Source: Candidatus Accumulibacter iunctus (lineage in GTDB: Bacteria > Pseudomonadota > Gammaproteobacteria > Burkholderiales > Rhodocyclaceae). From it: DNA of 11,014 nucleotides. The stretch's first letter is position 1. Each line of letters starts with the position of its first letter. The notes beneath the pieces were generated by a model that saw nothing but the letters and a program-made list of their open reading frames with translations, had not been told where the DNA came from and did no database searches. Positions 1-5,770 of the stretch are shown in pieces. Made by a program: the position numbers and the translations under genes. The stretch is taken from positions 1,352 to 12,365 of the forward strand of contig DDUX01000171.1 in NCBI GenBank assembly GCA_002345025.1. The letters are read 5' to 3'.

Positions 1-168
1 GTCGAGCACCTTCTTCTTGGTCGGTTCGAGGACGGCGTCCAGCCGCCGGATGACGCACAGCGGCAGGATCACGTCCGGGTACTTGCCACGCTTGAAGAGA
101 TCGCGCAGGACGTCGTCGGCGATGCCCCAGATGAACGAGATGATCTTGTTGTGAGTGCCCTGGTCCAC
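1..168 (-). CDS. hsdM: Type I restriction-modification methylase subunit HsdM, N-terminal fragment
   Basis: The minus strand encodes 56 codons running off the left edge. The protein contains HNKIISFIWGIADDVLRD (residues 6-23), then RGKYPDVILPLCVIRRLD (27-44) and LEPTKKKVLD (47-56). This is the helical N-terminal domain (HsdM_N) that opens type I N6-adenine methylases. In such systems HsdM modifies adenine and forms a complex with specificity subunit HsdS and, for cleavage, HsdR. The AdoMet and NPPY motifs would lie outside the window. I chose the GTG at 168 because family members begin a few residues before HNKI, and a GGAG sits 11 bases upstream. The frame stays open upstream to an ATG at 390, but that stretch (glycine- and arginine-rich, low complexity) has no family resemblance. 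Identification is secure; the exact start is moderately so. Confidence 0.88.
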   Translation of the reverse strand, partial: MDQGTHNKIISFIWGIADDVLRDLFKRGKYPDVILPLCVIRRLDAVLEPTKKKVLD

Positions 169-395
169 TACGCAGTTGTCTCCGTCGCAATCGTGAGGGT
201 GCAGCCCGATCCGTTGCGCCAGGCCACCCCGATACCGGCTGCCGCGGTGTCCTTTGACGACAGGTGCCTGCCTTTCGTCGGGCTCGGGCGCGGCTGTACG
301 GCACCAGTGCGCAGCACCGCCGTGTCCGCCCTGCTGGCGACCTGCCGCCTTAAGCCAGCTTCGCTTCTCGCCCCCAGCGCCTCCCACCATCAAGT
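169..395. other. Non-genic leader between hsdM and the IS91 remnant
   Basis: No recognisable gene in about 230 bp. The minus strand is open in the hsdM frame from an ATG at 390, but the translation is low complexity and unlike HsdM. It may be the outer end of the decayed IS91-type element or the native hsdM leader. A GGAG near 180 is the likely hsdM ribosome binding site. I see no clear promoter. Confidence 0.4.
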
Positions 396-598
396 CTATT
401 GCGGTTCACTCGGTTTTGTCTCGAATGACGGCCATCCGAGCAAACGCCGGGGCAGGCAGAGCGGTGGGCCTTCCGACGACGAGACCGGGCGTGGCGGCGA
501 GGTCGGTTCGCCTGGAGGCTCAGGACCTCGCGCACGGCAGCCGCGTCGGTGATGAAGGCAGTGCTTCGCACCGCTCCGCCACAACTTGGGCCGGGCGA
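396..598 (-). pseudogene. IS91-type transposase, decayed C-terminal remnant
   Basis: Read on the minus strand from 598, the translation is SPGPSCGGAVRSTAFITD followed by AAAVREVLSLQ. A one-base frame change then continues as GEPTSPPRP and GPPL, ending at a TAG at 398-396. IS91-type (Y2 rolling-circle) transposases typically end with a zinc-ribbon half CPxCGG, then MRIIAFIT, a helix ending in a leucine-glycine pair, a proline-rich link and PARGPPLW. The order and spacing here match across the two frames, with the first Cys of CPxCGG replaced by Gly/Pro. The catalytic tyrosine and HUH region is absent, so the copy cannot be active. Upstream bases (to about 640) are too altered to align by eye. 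The neighbouring hsdM fits a restriction island edge that has collected mobile DNA. Confidence 0.62.
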
Positions 599-769
599 TG
601 TGGCGTTGCGGGAAGCCGACTGCCGGGAGCAGCACCGTGCGCCGCGCGCTTGCTCCCGCCGCCGCCGCCCGACGCGTCGATCGGGAGCGGCGCTCGCCAG
701 GCGATCCTGACGGCCTGGCGATTCACCTGCCGGGTGCCGGAGTGGGCAATTGAGTTACTGTCCCCGAAA
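599..769. other. Non-genic stretch between IS91 remnant and palindrome
   Basis: About 170 GC-rich bases. Several frames are open but none gives a recognisable protein; they include the early part of a long plus frame that runs on under the hydrolase gene. The right part contains no clear promoter. It may hold more decayed transposase sequence, since the minus strand would encode residues just before the CxxCGG region, but I cannot align it. Confidence 0.3.
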
Positions 770-810
770 TTGCAGCCGCCGATCACCCCCCGCGATCGGC
801 GGCGCTGCAA
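770..810. repeat. Strong palindrome (hairpin) upstream of the hydrolase gene
   Basis: Arms 770-784 (TTGCAGCCGCCGATC) and 794-810 (GATCGGCGGCGCTGCAA) pair over 15 bp with a two-base bulge, around a nine-base loop. The inner ten pairs are perfect. There is no T-run, so it is not a standard intrinsic terminator. A TATACT that resembles a -10 box follows at 811-816, but without a good -35. The outer arm shares AGCGCCGCCGATC with the palindrome after the hydrolase gene, which suggests a REP-like dispersed repeat. It could also be an end of the decayed IS91-type element, whose termini often carry hairpins. Confidence 0.6.
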
Positions 811-854
811 TATACTGAAGCCGCTCACGAACTCGATGCGAAGGACACCTCCCC

Positions 855-2090
855 ATGCCACCGGCCAAGACAAAGACCGTCAGCCGCTCGCCGCGTGTCG
901 GCAGCAGCCACGCGGCCAAGACTGCGGTGCAGCAGACGACGGCGCGCGTGCGCGAGATGCATCACGCGATCGCCAACAGGTCGTTCTCCGTCCTGCGACG
1001 GGTGCCCTTTCTGTCGGGCCCGACAAAGATCGTGCAGATCGCCCACGATGGCATCGTCGCCGGGGTCTACCAGGCGATTCACCACACCAGCGGTGTCGTC
1101 CTCGACGCAGCGGCAATGATCGAGGAACGACGATCACGACAGGCACCAGCCCAGGAACCGGGTCGCCTGGCGACGCGAGTGCACAGCGCGCTGAACGGCG
1201 TCTTCGGCGATCACCTTGCCGCGACCGACAACCACCTGGCGATCGCCATGACGCTGCGGCACGCCGGCGCCGCCCTGACGCTGGACGGCGATTCGCTGCT
1301 TGCTGCCCTGCCGGATGCCGGGCGGCGACTTTGCGTCTTCATCCACGGTCTGGCTTGCGACGAGTCTGCGTGGCGGCCGCGCTCGGCCAGCGCCGGCGGC
1401 GCGGCGGAGGTCGATTTCGCGCGGCAACTGCAGACCGATCTCGGCTATACGCCGCTGCATGTGCGCTACAACAGCGGCCTGCCGATCAGTCGCAACGGCG
1501 GCGAACTGGCGGCGGTGCTCGAGCGACTGATCGCAGCGTGGCCGCAGGTGGACCGCGAGATGATCATCATGGGCCACAGCATGGGGGGTCTGGTCGCGAT
1601 CGCCGCCTGCGAGCATGCGGCAGCGGCCGGAATGAACTGGCCACAGGCGACCCGCATGCTGATCTGCCTTGGCGCCCCGCAACTCGGCTCGCCCCTCGAG
1701 CGGCTTGGTCATTTCGTCACCTCGGCGCTGCAGGTATCGAAGGTGACAGTGCCGCTCGCCCGGATCGCCGCCGCGCGCAGCCAGGGAATACAGGATCTGC
1801 GGCAGGGGCCGGGCGCGACGCAGGCGCATCCGGCAGCCGGGCACATCGCCTATCGCTTTCTCGGCGGCAGCCTGGCCGAAGACGTCGAACACCGCTTTGG
1901 CCGTCTGCTCGGCGACGGGCTGGTGACGCTCGGCAGTGCCACCGCGCAGGCGATGGCGGATGACGTGCAGACGGCGGCGCTGGGCCGACTCGGGCACATG
2001 GCGCTGCTTACCGATGCCCGCGTCTACCGGCAGATTGCCGAATGGGTGGCCGCTCTGGACGATCCCGCGGCGGCCGCTGCCGACGATTGA
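855..2090 (+). CDS. PGAP1-like alpha/beta hydrolase (putative esterase/lipase)
   Basis: A 411-residue protein starting at ATG 855, with AAGGA nine bases upstream. The alpha/beta-hydrolase fold is clear. VFIHG (161-165) supplies the oxyanion-loop His-Gly, and GHSMGG (240-245) holds the nucleophile Ser242. GDGLV (353-357) gives Asp354, and GHMALL (380-385) gives His381, completing a plausible Ser-Asp-His triad. Before the catalytic domain, NGVFGDHLAATDNHLAIAMTLRH is a signature I associate with a proteobacterial family annotated as esterase/lipase or PGAP1-like. The first 30 residues are rich in Lys, Arg, Ala and Ser. No signal peptide or membrane segment is visible, so the enzyme is probably cytoplasmic or granule-associated. 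The natural substrate (acylglycerol, polyester or other ester) cannot be told from sequence. The gene is monocistronic, convergent with the GST gene, and flanked by two related palindromes. Confidence 0.85.
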   Translation: MPPAKTKTVSRSPRVGSSHAAKTAVQQTTARVREMHHAIANRSFSVLRRVPFLSGPTKIVQIAHDGIVAGVYQAIHHTSGVVLDAAAMIEERRSRQAPAQEPGRLATRVHSALNGVFGDHLAATDNHLAIAMTLRHAGAALTLDGDSLLAALPDAGRRLCVFIHGLACDESAWRPRSASAGGAAEVDFARQLQTDLGYTPLHVRYNSGLPISRNGGELAAVLERLIAAWPQVDREMIIMGHSMGGLVAIAACEHAAAAGMNWPQATRMLICLGAPQLGSPLERLGHFVTSALQVSKVTVPLARIAAARSQGIQDLRQGPGATQAHPAAGHIAYRFLGGSLAEDVEHRFGRLLGDGLVTLGSATAQAMADDVQTAALGRLGHMALLTDARVYRQIAEWVAALDDPAAAAADD

Positions 2091-2128
2091 GCACCGGCGC
2101 GAACGTGCTGGTCGGCCGCCCTCCTGAG

Positions 2129-2164
2129 GCGATCCGCGGCACGCCGGCGAGCGCCGCCGATCGC
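2129..2164. terminator. Palindrome between convergent hydrolase and GST genes
   Basis: Arms 2129-2140 (GCGATCCGCGGC) and 2153-2164 (GCCGCCGATCGC) pair over 12 positions with one C-C mismatch, around a 12-base loop that can itself fold. It lies between two convergent stops (2090 plus, 2174 minus), so a two-way terminator role is plausible. However, no T-run follows on either strand. Its right arm carries the 13-mer AGCGCCGCCGATC (2150-2162), also present inverted in the palindrome at 770-810, so a REP-like element is an alternative. Confidence 0.45.
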
Positions 2165-2173
2165 TGCAGCGCG

Positions 2174-2815
2174 CTATTCCTCGATCGGCACCGCCCTGAA
2201 CGCCTCGCTCGCCTCAAGCCTGGCGGCGAGTCCCTCGAGCGCCGGCCAGGTTCCTGCCGGCCACTCGTGCGGCAGCACGTGGCGGATGAAGCCGATGCCG
2301 GCAACGGCCGAGATGTCGGCCTGCGTCAGGCCGCCGCCGAACAGGAAGTCGCCGTCGAGGCGTTCCTCGAGCATCGCGAACGCCTGCCGCATCTGCGCGC
2401 GCAGGCGGCCCGTCCAGTCGGGCCACTGCCGTTCCGCCGGGCGCTTGCGCTCGTACTCGATGGCCACGGCCTTCTCGGTGCCAAGCATCGCCAGCGCCGT
2501 CAACTGCTGCACCTGCCGCCGGTCGGCGCCGCTGCGCGGCGTCAACGGACTGATGTCACGTTCGACTGCCAGCTCATCGAGGTAGTCGAGCTGATAGGCG
2601 CTTTCGTACAGTCTCTCGCCATTCGGCAGTGTCAGCATCGGCACCTTGAACAGCGGGTTGAGCGGCCGCATCGCGTCCATGTGCCGAAACACCGACAGCG
2701 AAACATGTTCGAAGGGGATTCCGTAATGCTTCATGCTGACCGCCACCCGGCGCACGAAGGGTGAGTCGTAAAGCCCGAGCAGCTGGTGCTGCCCGCCACT
2801 GGTCGTTGGCGTCAT
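2174..2815 (-). CDS. Glutathione S-transferase family protein
   Basis: 213 residues, a normal length for a cytosolic GST. The N-terminal thioredoxin-like domain opens with LLGLYDSPFVRRVAVSMKHY (12-31), where Ser18 is in the usual catalytic position. The VP of FKVPML gives the cis-Pro59, and ESAYQLDYLDE contains the Glu71-Ser72 pair that binds the gamma-glutamyl group of glutathione. The C-terminal helical domain carries the capping stretch LTQADISAVAGI. Start ATG 2815 has GGAG seven bases upstream. The frame is open further upstream (to about 3025), but that part is a shadow of the preceding gene. GSTs of this kind conjugate or reduce electrophiles; the substrate is unknown. It lies 49 bp after the DUF2917 gene on the same strand, probably one transcript, and is divergent from a LysR regulator that may control it. 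Confidence 0.9.
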   Translation of the reverse strand: MTPTTSGGQHQLLGLYDSPFVRRVAVSMKHYGIPFEHVSLSVFRHMDAMRPLNPLFKVPMLTLPNGERLYESAYQLDYLDELAVERDISPLTPRSGADRRQVQQLTALAMLGTEKAVAIEYERKRPAERQWPDWTGRLRAQMRQAFAMLEERLDGDFLFGGGLTQADISAVAGIGFIRHVLPHEWPAGTWPALEGLAARLEASEAFRAVPIEE

Positions 2816-2864
2816 TTTCAGTCTCCGATCGAAAGAATCCTGCCGGTGTCCGGCAACGGCGCGT

Positions 2865-3191
2865 TCAGGCGCAGGCGGCTGCCTGACTGCGCAACCTGAA
2901 CCCGGGCAGGCGCCACCCGCGCCAGCAGGCACCCGCCGGCGGCAGCAGCCGGATCGTCGCCGCGCGCGTCGCCTCGCAGCTCTTCTCGGTCCACGGCTCG
3001 ACAACGACCCGGCCGGCACCGGCAATGATGTGGCGCTCGCCGGGCAGCAGCCAGACGTCGCGCCCGCCGTTTTCCTCGGTCAGCCAGACGCGGTCGCTGA
3101 CTGCAGTCAGGGTCCAGCCGGCGAGCCGCGCGAGCGAAACTGCGTCGGCAGCACCGACTGCGAACTCGACATAGGGGGTGCGAACGGTCAT
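2865..3191 (-). CDS. DUF2917 family protein
   Basis: A 108-residue protein. The core (roughly residues 18-67) includes LARLAGWTLTAVSDRVWLT, then RDVWLLPGERHIIAGAGRVVVEPW. This matches the DUF2917 pattern of a small beta-rich, cupin-like domain with VWLT and a D-W-LxPGE element. Biochemical function is unknown for the family. I chose ATG 3191 because AAGGAG lies six bases upstream, a strong ribosome binding site; the in-frame ATG at 3245 has none. The C-terminal third is rich in Arg, Ala and Cys and looks poorly conserved. It is followed by the GST gene and is divergent from a GcvA-type LysR gene. In my recollection DUF2917 genes often sit beside such regulators, so it is probably a target. 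Confidence 0.78.
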   Translation of the reverse strand: MTVRTPYVEFAVGAADAVSLARLAGWTLTAVSDRVWLTEENGGRDVWLLPGERHIIAGAGRVVVEPWTEKSCEATRAATIRLLPPAGACWRGWRLPGFRLRSQAAACA

Positions 3192-3244
3192 GAGCTTCTC
3201 CTTTCCTTCACTTGCTGCCGGCCCACGCCGGGCAGGTGTCGCCA

Positions 3245-3273
3245 TTTTCAGGTGCCGGCGGCGCCGCTACAAT
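3245..3273 (+). promoter_or_regulatory. Predicted sigma-70 promoter of the GcvA-type lysR gene
   Basis: TTTTCA (3245-3250) as -35, a 17-base spacer, and TACAAT (3268-3273) as -10, five of six bases matching consensus. Transcription would start near 3280, giving a leader of about 25 bases that contains the palindrome at 3281-3304. Predicted by eye only. Confidence 0.45.
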
Positions 3274-3280
3274 CGAAATG

Positions 3281-3304
3281 TTTTCACCTGACATGTGAAG
3301 AAAA
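3281..3304. promoter_or_regulatory. Palindrome, possible LysR operator
   Basis: TTTTCAC (3281-3287) and GTGAAGAAAA (3295-3304) are arms of an inverted repeat around CTGACAT. The inner five pairs TTCAC/GTGAA are perfect, and the flanks pair with one skipped base. LysR-type regulators bind imperfect dyads (T-N11-A type) in the divergent space between their own gene and the target. This dyad sits just after the predicted -10 and directly before the TTG start, which suits autorepression. Confidence 0.4.
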
Positions 3305-4255
3305 TTGGCGGATCAGAGACGCACCCCAGTACTCGGCAGCCTGCGCGTTTTCGTCGCCGCGGCACGCACGCAGAGCGTGACCGGCGCCGCAGCCCAGCTC
3401 CATCTGACGCATGGTGCCGTCAGCCACCAGTTGCGGCAGTTGCAGGACCAACTCGGCATCGCGCTCTTCGAGCGCCATGGCCGCGGCCTGCGACTGACGG
3501 CGAACGGCGCTGTCTACGCCGAGGAGTTGGCGCGCGCCTTCGCCGACATCGACCAAGCCACCGACCGGTTGCTCGCGAACTGCGACTACCGCCGCCTGCG
3601 GGTCAGTTGCATGCCCTCATTTGCTGCCCGCTGGCTGCTGCCACGGCTCGGCAATTTCATCGCCCGCCACCCCGAATACGACGTCGAGGTGCAGTCGAGC
3701 GCGCGCCTCGCCGACATCAAGGGGGGCGAAGCCGACGTCGCGCTGCGCTTCGGCCACGGTCGCTACCCGGGGCTGAGCTGCCGGTTGCTGATGCGGGACT
3801 GGTACTACCCGGTCTGCTCGCCCGAATTCCGCCACCGCCACCAGCTCGCCAGCCCGTCGCAGCTGATCTCGCTGCCGCTGCTGCGCTCGCCGGACGAGCA
3901 CTGGCAGCCATGGTTCAGCGCCGCTGGCCTGGTCGTCGACGAACCGCAGCGCGGTGCCGTCTTCGATGATTCGAGCCTGATGCTGATGGCCGCCGCCTCC
4001 GGGCAGGGCGTCGCGCTGGCGCGGCACACGCTGGCGGTCGACGACCTCGCGAGTGGTCGCCTGCTGCGCCCGTTCACGACGATCATCGAGTCGCCGCTCT
4101 CGTACTACCTGGTTTCACGGCCTGCCGACGAGCAGCAGCCGGCGGTCGTTTCGTTCCGCGACTGGCTCGTCCAGGAGGCGGCATCGTACCGGCCGCCGGC
4201 AGGCGAAGAGACGCCTACCGCGGGCGGGCAGCGCGACGAGTCCGGGTCTCAGTAG
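3305..4255 (+). CDS. LysR-type transcriptional regulator, GcvA-like
   Basis: 316 residues. The N-terminal winged helix-turn-helix (about 11-65) reads LGSLRVFVAAARTQS, then AAQLHLTHGAVSHQLRQL, and ends in LFERHGRGLRLT, all typical of the GcvA subgroup. The effector domain (about 97-290) begins LRVSCMPSFAARWLLPRL and includes GEADVALRFG, where family members bind ligand between two Rossmann-like lobes. The start is a TTG at 3305: a TGA lies two codons upstream, and no ATG or GTG occurs in frame before the HTH would be lost. The ribosome binding site is weak (GAAG). The divergent DUF2917-GST pair is the likely target. The last 25 residues look like an unstructured tail, and the stop codon overlaps that of a convergent DUF4332 remnant. 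The effector is unknown. Confidence 0.9.
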   Translation: MADQRRTPVLGSLRVFVAAARTQSVTGAAAQLHLTHGAVSHQLRQLQDQLGIALFERHGRGLRLTANGAVYAEELARAFADIDQATDRLLANCDYRRLRVSCMPSFAARWLLPRLGNFIARHPEYDVEVQSSARLADIKGGEADVALRFGHGRYPGLSCRLLMRDWYYPVCSPEFRHRHQLASPSQLISLPLLRSPDEHWQPWFSAAGLVVDEPQRGAVFDDSSLMLMAAASGQGVALARHTLAVDDLASGRLLRPFTTIIESPLSYYLVSRPADEQQPAVVSFRDWLVQEAASYRPPAGEETPTAGGQRDESGSQ

Positions 4256-4461
4256 CTCAGTGTCTTCGCCAGCTCCTTCGCCTGCTGCACCCACCCTTCG
4301 ACCATCGCCAGCGATGGCGGCTGTTTGCACACATGTTCGCGCTCCTTGGTTTCGACGATGCGGGTATGCAGCTTGTCGGGACGGCGGGTGGCAAGCTCCT
4401 TGGCCGTATCCACGCCTGCCCGCTCCAGCAGAACCGAATTCGAGATCGATGGCAGCGGCAT
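4249..4461 (-). pseudogene. Truncated DUF4332-like (helix-hairpin-helix) protein
   Basis: The minus strand encodes 70 residues from ATG 4461. They include LLERAGVDTAKELATRRPDK, then PPSLAMVEGWVQQAKEL and a final TLSY. This resembles the second half of DUF4332 proteins: a helix-hairpin-helix element LL-x-AGVDT-x-KEL, followed by the conserved PS-x-x-V-x-x-W-x-x-AKEL near the end. Full-length members are about 130 residues, with a first helix-hairpin-helix half that is missing here. The frame stays open upstream but only as an antisense shadow of the TRIC gene, which ends 40 bp away. No ribosome binding site is visible at 4461. It is therefore either a decayed gene or a short expressed domain at the end of the lrp-TRIC transcript. 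Its stop (TCA, 4249-4251) lies inside the 3' end of the convergent lysR gene. Confidence 0.55.
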
Positions 4462-4501
4462 GGCCAGCAGTCCACTGCGGCGGCAGCGGCGCCCCCGTCC
4501 G

Positions 4502-5128
4502 TCAGCCTTTCTTCTGCTGTGCCAGGGTCGGCAGCACCAGCCGGAAGCGAATCGCCGCCAGGCGCAGACCGAGGACGATCGCCATGCCGGCCCAGGACGC
4601 GTAGACCGGTGCGACGCCCGCTTCCTGCAGCGCAATCATCGTCAGTGCCCCGGCCCACGCCGCCGAAGCGTAGAGCTCGCCCTGCAGGAAGATCAGCGGG
4701 ACGTCGTTGCACAGGATGTCGCGCAGCACGCCGCCGACGGCACCGGTGATCACCCCCATCAGGCTCGCCACCAGCCAGGGAGCGTGCCATTGCAGCGCCA
4801 CCTGCGTGCCAACGATGGTGAACAGCGCGAGGCCGATGGCGTCGGGAATCAGGAACAGCCGCGGCGGCACGCGGCAGGCACGGGCGACGAAGAAGGTGAC
4901 GACGGCAGTGCCGAGGGCGGCTGCGAGGTAGGCCTGGTCGACGACCCAGAAGACGTTGCGGTCGAGCAGCAGGTCGCGCACCGTGCCGCCGCCAAGCGCG
5001 GTCGCCACGGCGACCAGCAGCGCGCCGATCAGATCCATCTGCTTGCGCGCTGAATCGAGGACACCGGTCAGCGCATTGACCGCCACCGCCGCCATGCCGA
5101 CCCAGTAGAGCAGCGCCTCGATGCTCAT
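4502..5128 (-). CDS. TRIC-family (UPF0126) membrane protein
   Basis: A 208-residue, very hydrophobic protein made of two related halves. Each half contains the family's glycine-rich element: ALGGGTVRDLLL (44-55) and AVGGVLRDILCN (130-141). Each element breaks a membrane helix and lines the pore in structurally known prokaryotic TRIC channels. About seven membrane segments can be traced, and the C-terminus (QQKKG) is positively charged. Bacterial members (YicG type) are trimeric cation channels by homology, but their physiological role is unsettled; some relatives are described as glycine-linked transport proteins. ATG 5128 overlaps the stop of the upstream lrp gene as ATGA, indicating translational coupling. 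Pairing with an Lrp/AsnC regulator hints at an amino-acid-linked function (inference). Confidence 0.88.
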   Translation of the reverse strand: MSIEALLYWVGMAAVAVNALTGVLDSARKQMDLIGALLVAVATALGGGTVRDLLLDRNVFWVVDQAYLAAALGTAVVTFFVARACRVPPRLFLIPDAIGLALFTIVGTQVALQWHAPWLVASLMGVITGAVGGVLRDILCNDVPLIFLQGELYASAAWAGALTMIALQEAGVAPVYASWAGMAIVLGLRLAAIRFRLVLPTLAQQKKG

Positions 5129-5595
5129 AGCTCGCCCACCGGCAGCGCCGTCTTGTCCACCACGCGCCGCAGCACGAAGCTCGAATGCACCCCGGTCACC
5201 CCCTTGATGCCGGTGATCCGGTTGAGCAGCAGGTCCTGGTAGGCGTCCATGTCCTGCACCACGACCTTGAGCTGGTAATCGGCCGCCTGGCCGGTGATCA
5301 GCAGGCATTCGATGATCTCCGGGATCTCGCGGATGGCTGCCTCGAGCTGGCTGAAGCGCTCCGGCGTGTGCTGGTCCATCGAGATGTGGATCAGCGCCAT
5401 CAGGGACAAGCCGAGCGCGCGCGGGTCGAGCAGCGCGCGATAGCCGACGATCAGACCGGCCTCCTCGAGCGCCCGCACGCGCCGCAAGCACGGCGAAGGC
5501 GACAGGCCGATGCGCTCGGCGAGATCCTGATTGCTGATCCGCCCGTCCTCCTGCAGTACTTGCAGAATCCTGCGGTCGAAGCGATCCAGTTGCAT
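5125..5595 (-). CDS. Lrp/AsnC family transcriptional regulator
   Basis: 156 residues, the standard length. The N-terminal helix-turn-helix (about 4-50) reads LDRFDRRILQVLQEDGRISN, then LAERIGLSPSPCLRRVRALE and EAGLIVGYRALLD. The RAM ligand-binding and oligomerisation domain (about 65-145) contains IIECLLITGQADYQL-type sequence, with G102 and D107 in the usual amino-acid-binding loop, and ends in a conserved GV-x-S-x-x-VL-x-x-VV. I chose ATG 5595 because family members start four to five residues before the first helix (MQLDRFD); the frame is open to 5697, but that extension is unlike the family. The ribosome binding site is weak. It is divergent from leuA (175 bp apart) and coupled to the TRIC gene. 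I infer autoregulation and possibly leucine-linked control of leuA. Which paralogue it is (Lrp, BkdR, AsnC or other) is not clear. Confidence 0.9.
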   Translation of the reverse strand: MQLDRFDRRILQVLQEDGRISNQDLAERIGLSPSPCLRRVRALEEAGLIVGYRALLDPRALGLSLMALIHISMDQHTPERFSQLEAAIREIPEIIECLLITGQAADYQLKVVVQDMDAYQDLLLNRITGIKGVTGVHSSFVLRRVVDKTALPVGEL

Positions 5596-5648
5596 GCCAT
5601 TGCCCGAAAACCACCATGAAAGGCATCTATGGTAACATATACGGATAT

Positions 5649-5663
5649 CTGCGCAATATTCTG
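5649..5663 (-). promoter_or_regulatory. Possible Lrp-binding box between lrp and leuA
   Basis: Read on the minus strand, CAGAATATTGCGCAG matches 12 of 15 positions of the E. coli Lrp consensus YAGHAWATTWTDCTR. It sits 53 bp upstream of the lrp start in an AT-richer patch (5630-5665, GGTAACATATACGGATAT) that stands out from its GC-rich surroundings. It would also lie about 110 bp before leuA. Predicted by eye only; no experimental support. Confidence 0.35.
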
Positions 5664-5770
5664 CCAATCCGGAGCCAATCGGAAGAGAACAACGCAAGCA
5701 CCTGCCGGCGCGTTGCGGGTAGCATCCCTACCGTCAGCAAACCACAGCAGAGCACTCGAGGAGCCGCAGC

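Noticed and set aside
811..816. TATACT as a definite -10 promoter for the hydrolase gene
   Set aside because: No acceptable -35 at 16-18 bases; the spacing falls within the palindrome. Left as a remark only.
254..1963. 569-codon plus-strand open frame
   Set aside because: Most of it overlaps the hydrolase gene in another frame; the translation is arginine- and proline-rich with no family features, typical of a high-GC shadow.
1134..1997. 287-codon minus-strand open frame opposite the hydrolase gene
   Set aside because: Antisense shadow; the plus strand holds a complete catalytic triad and family signature.
2816..3025. Extended start for the GST gene (to 3025)
   Set aside because: The extra 70 residues are arginine-rich and overlap the DUF2917 gene in another frame; ATG 2815 has a good ribosome binding site and suits family length.
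4325..5053. 242-codon plus frame opposite the TRIC gene
   Set aside because: Composition is that of an antisense shadow; the minus frame has membrane segments and both glycine motifs.
5596..5697. N-terminal extension of the Lrp/AsnC protein
   Set aside because: Sequence is unlike the family and would cover the likely regulatory region; MQLDRFD is the normal start.
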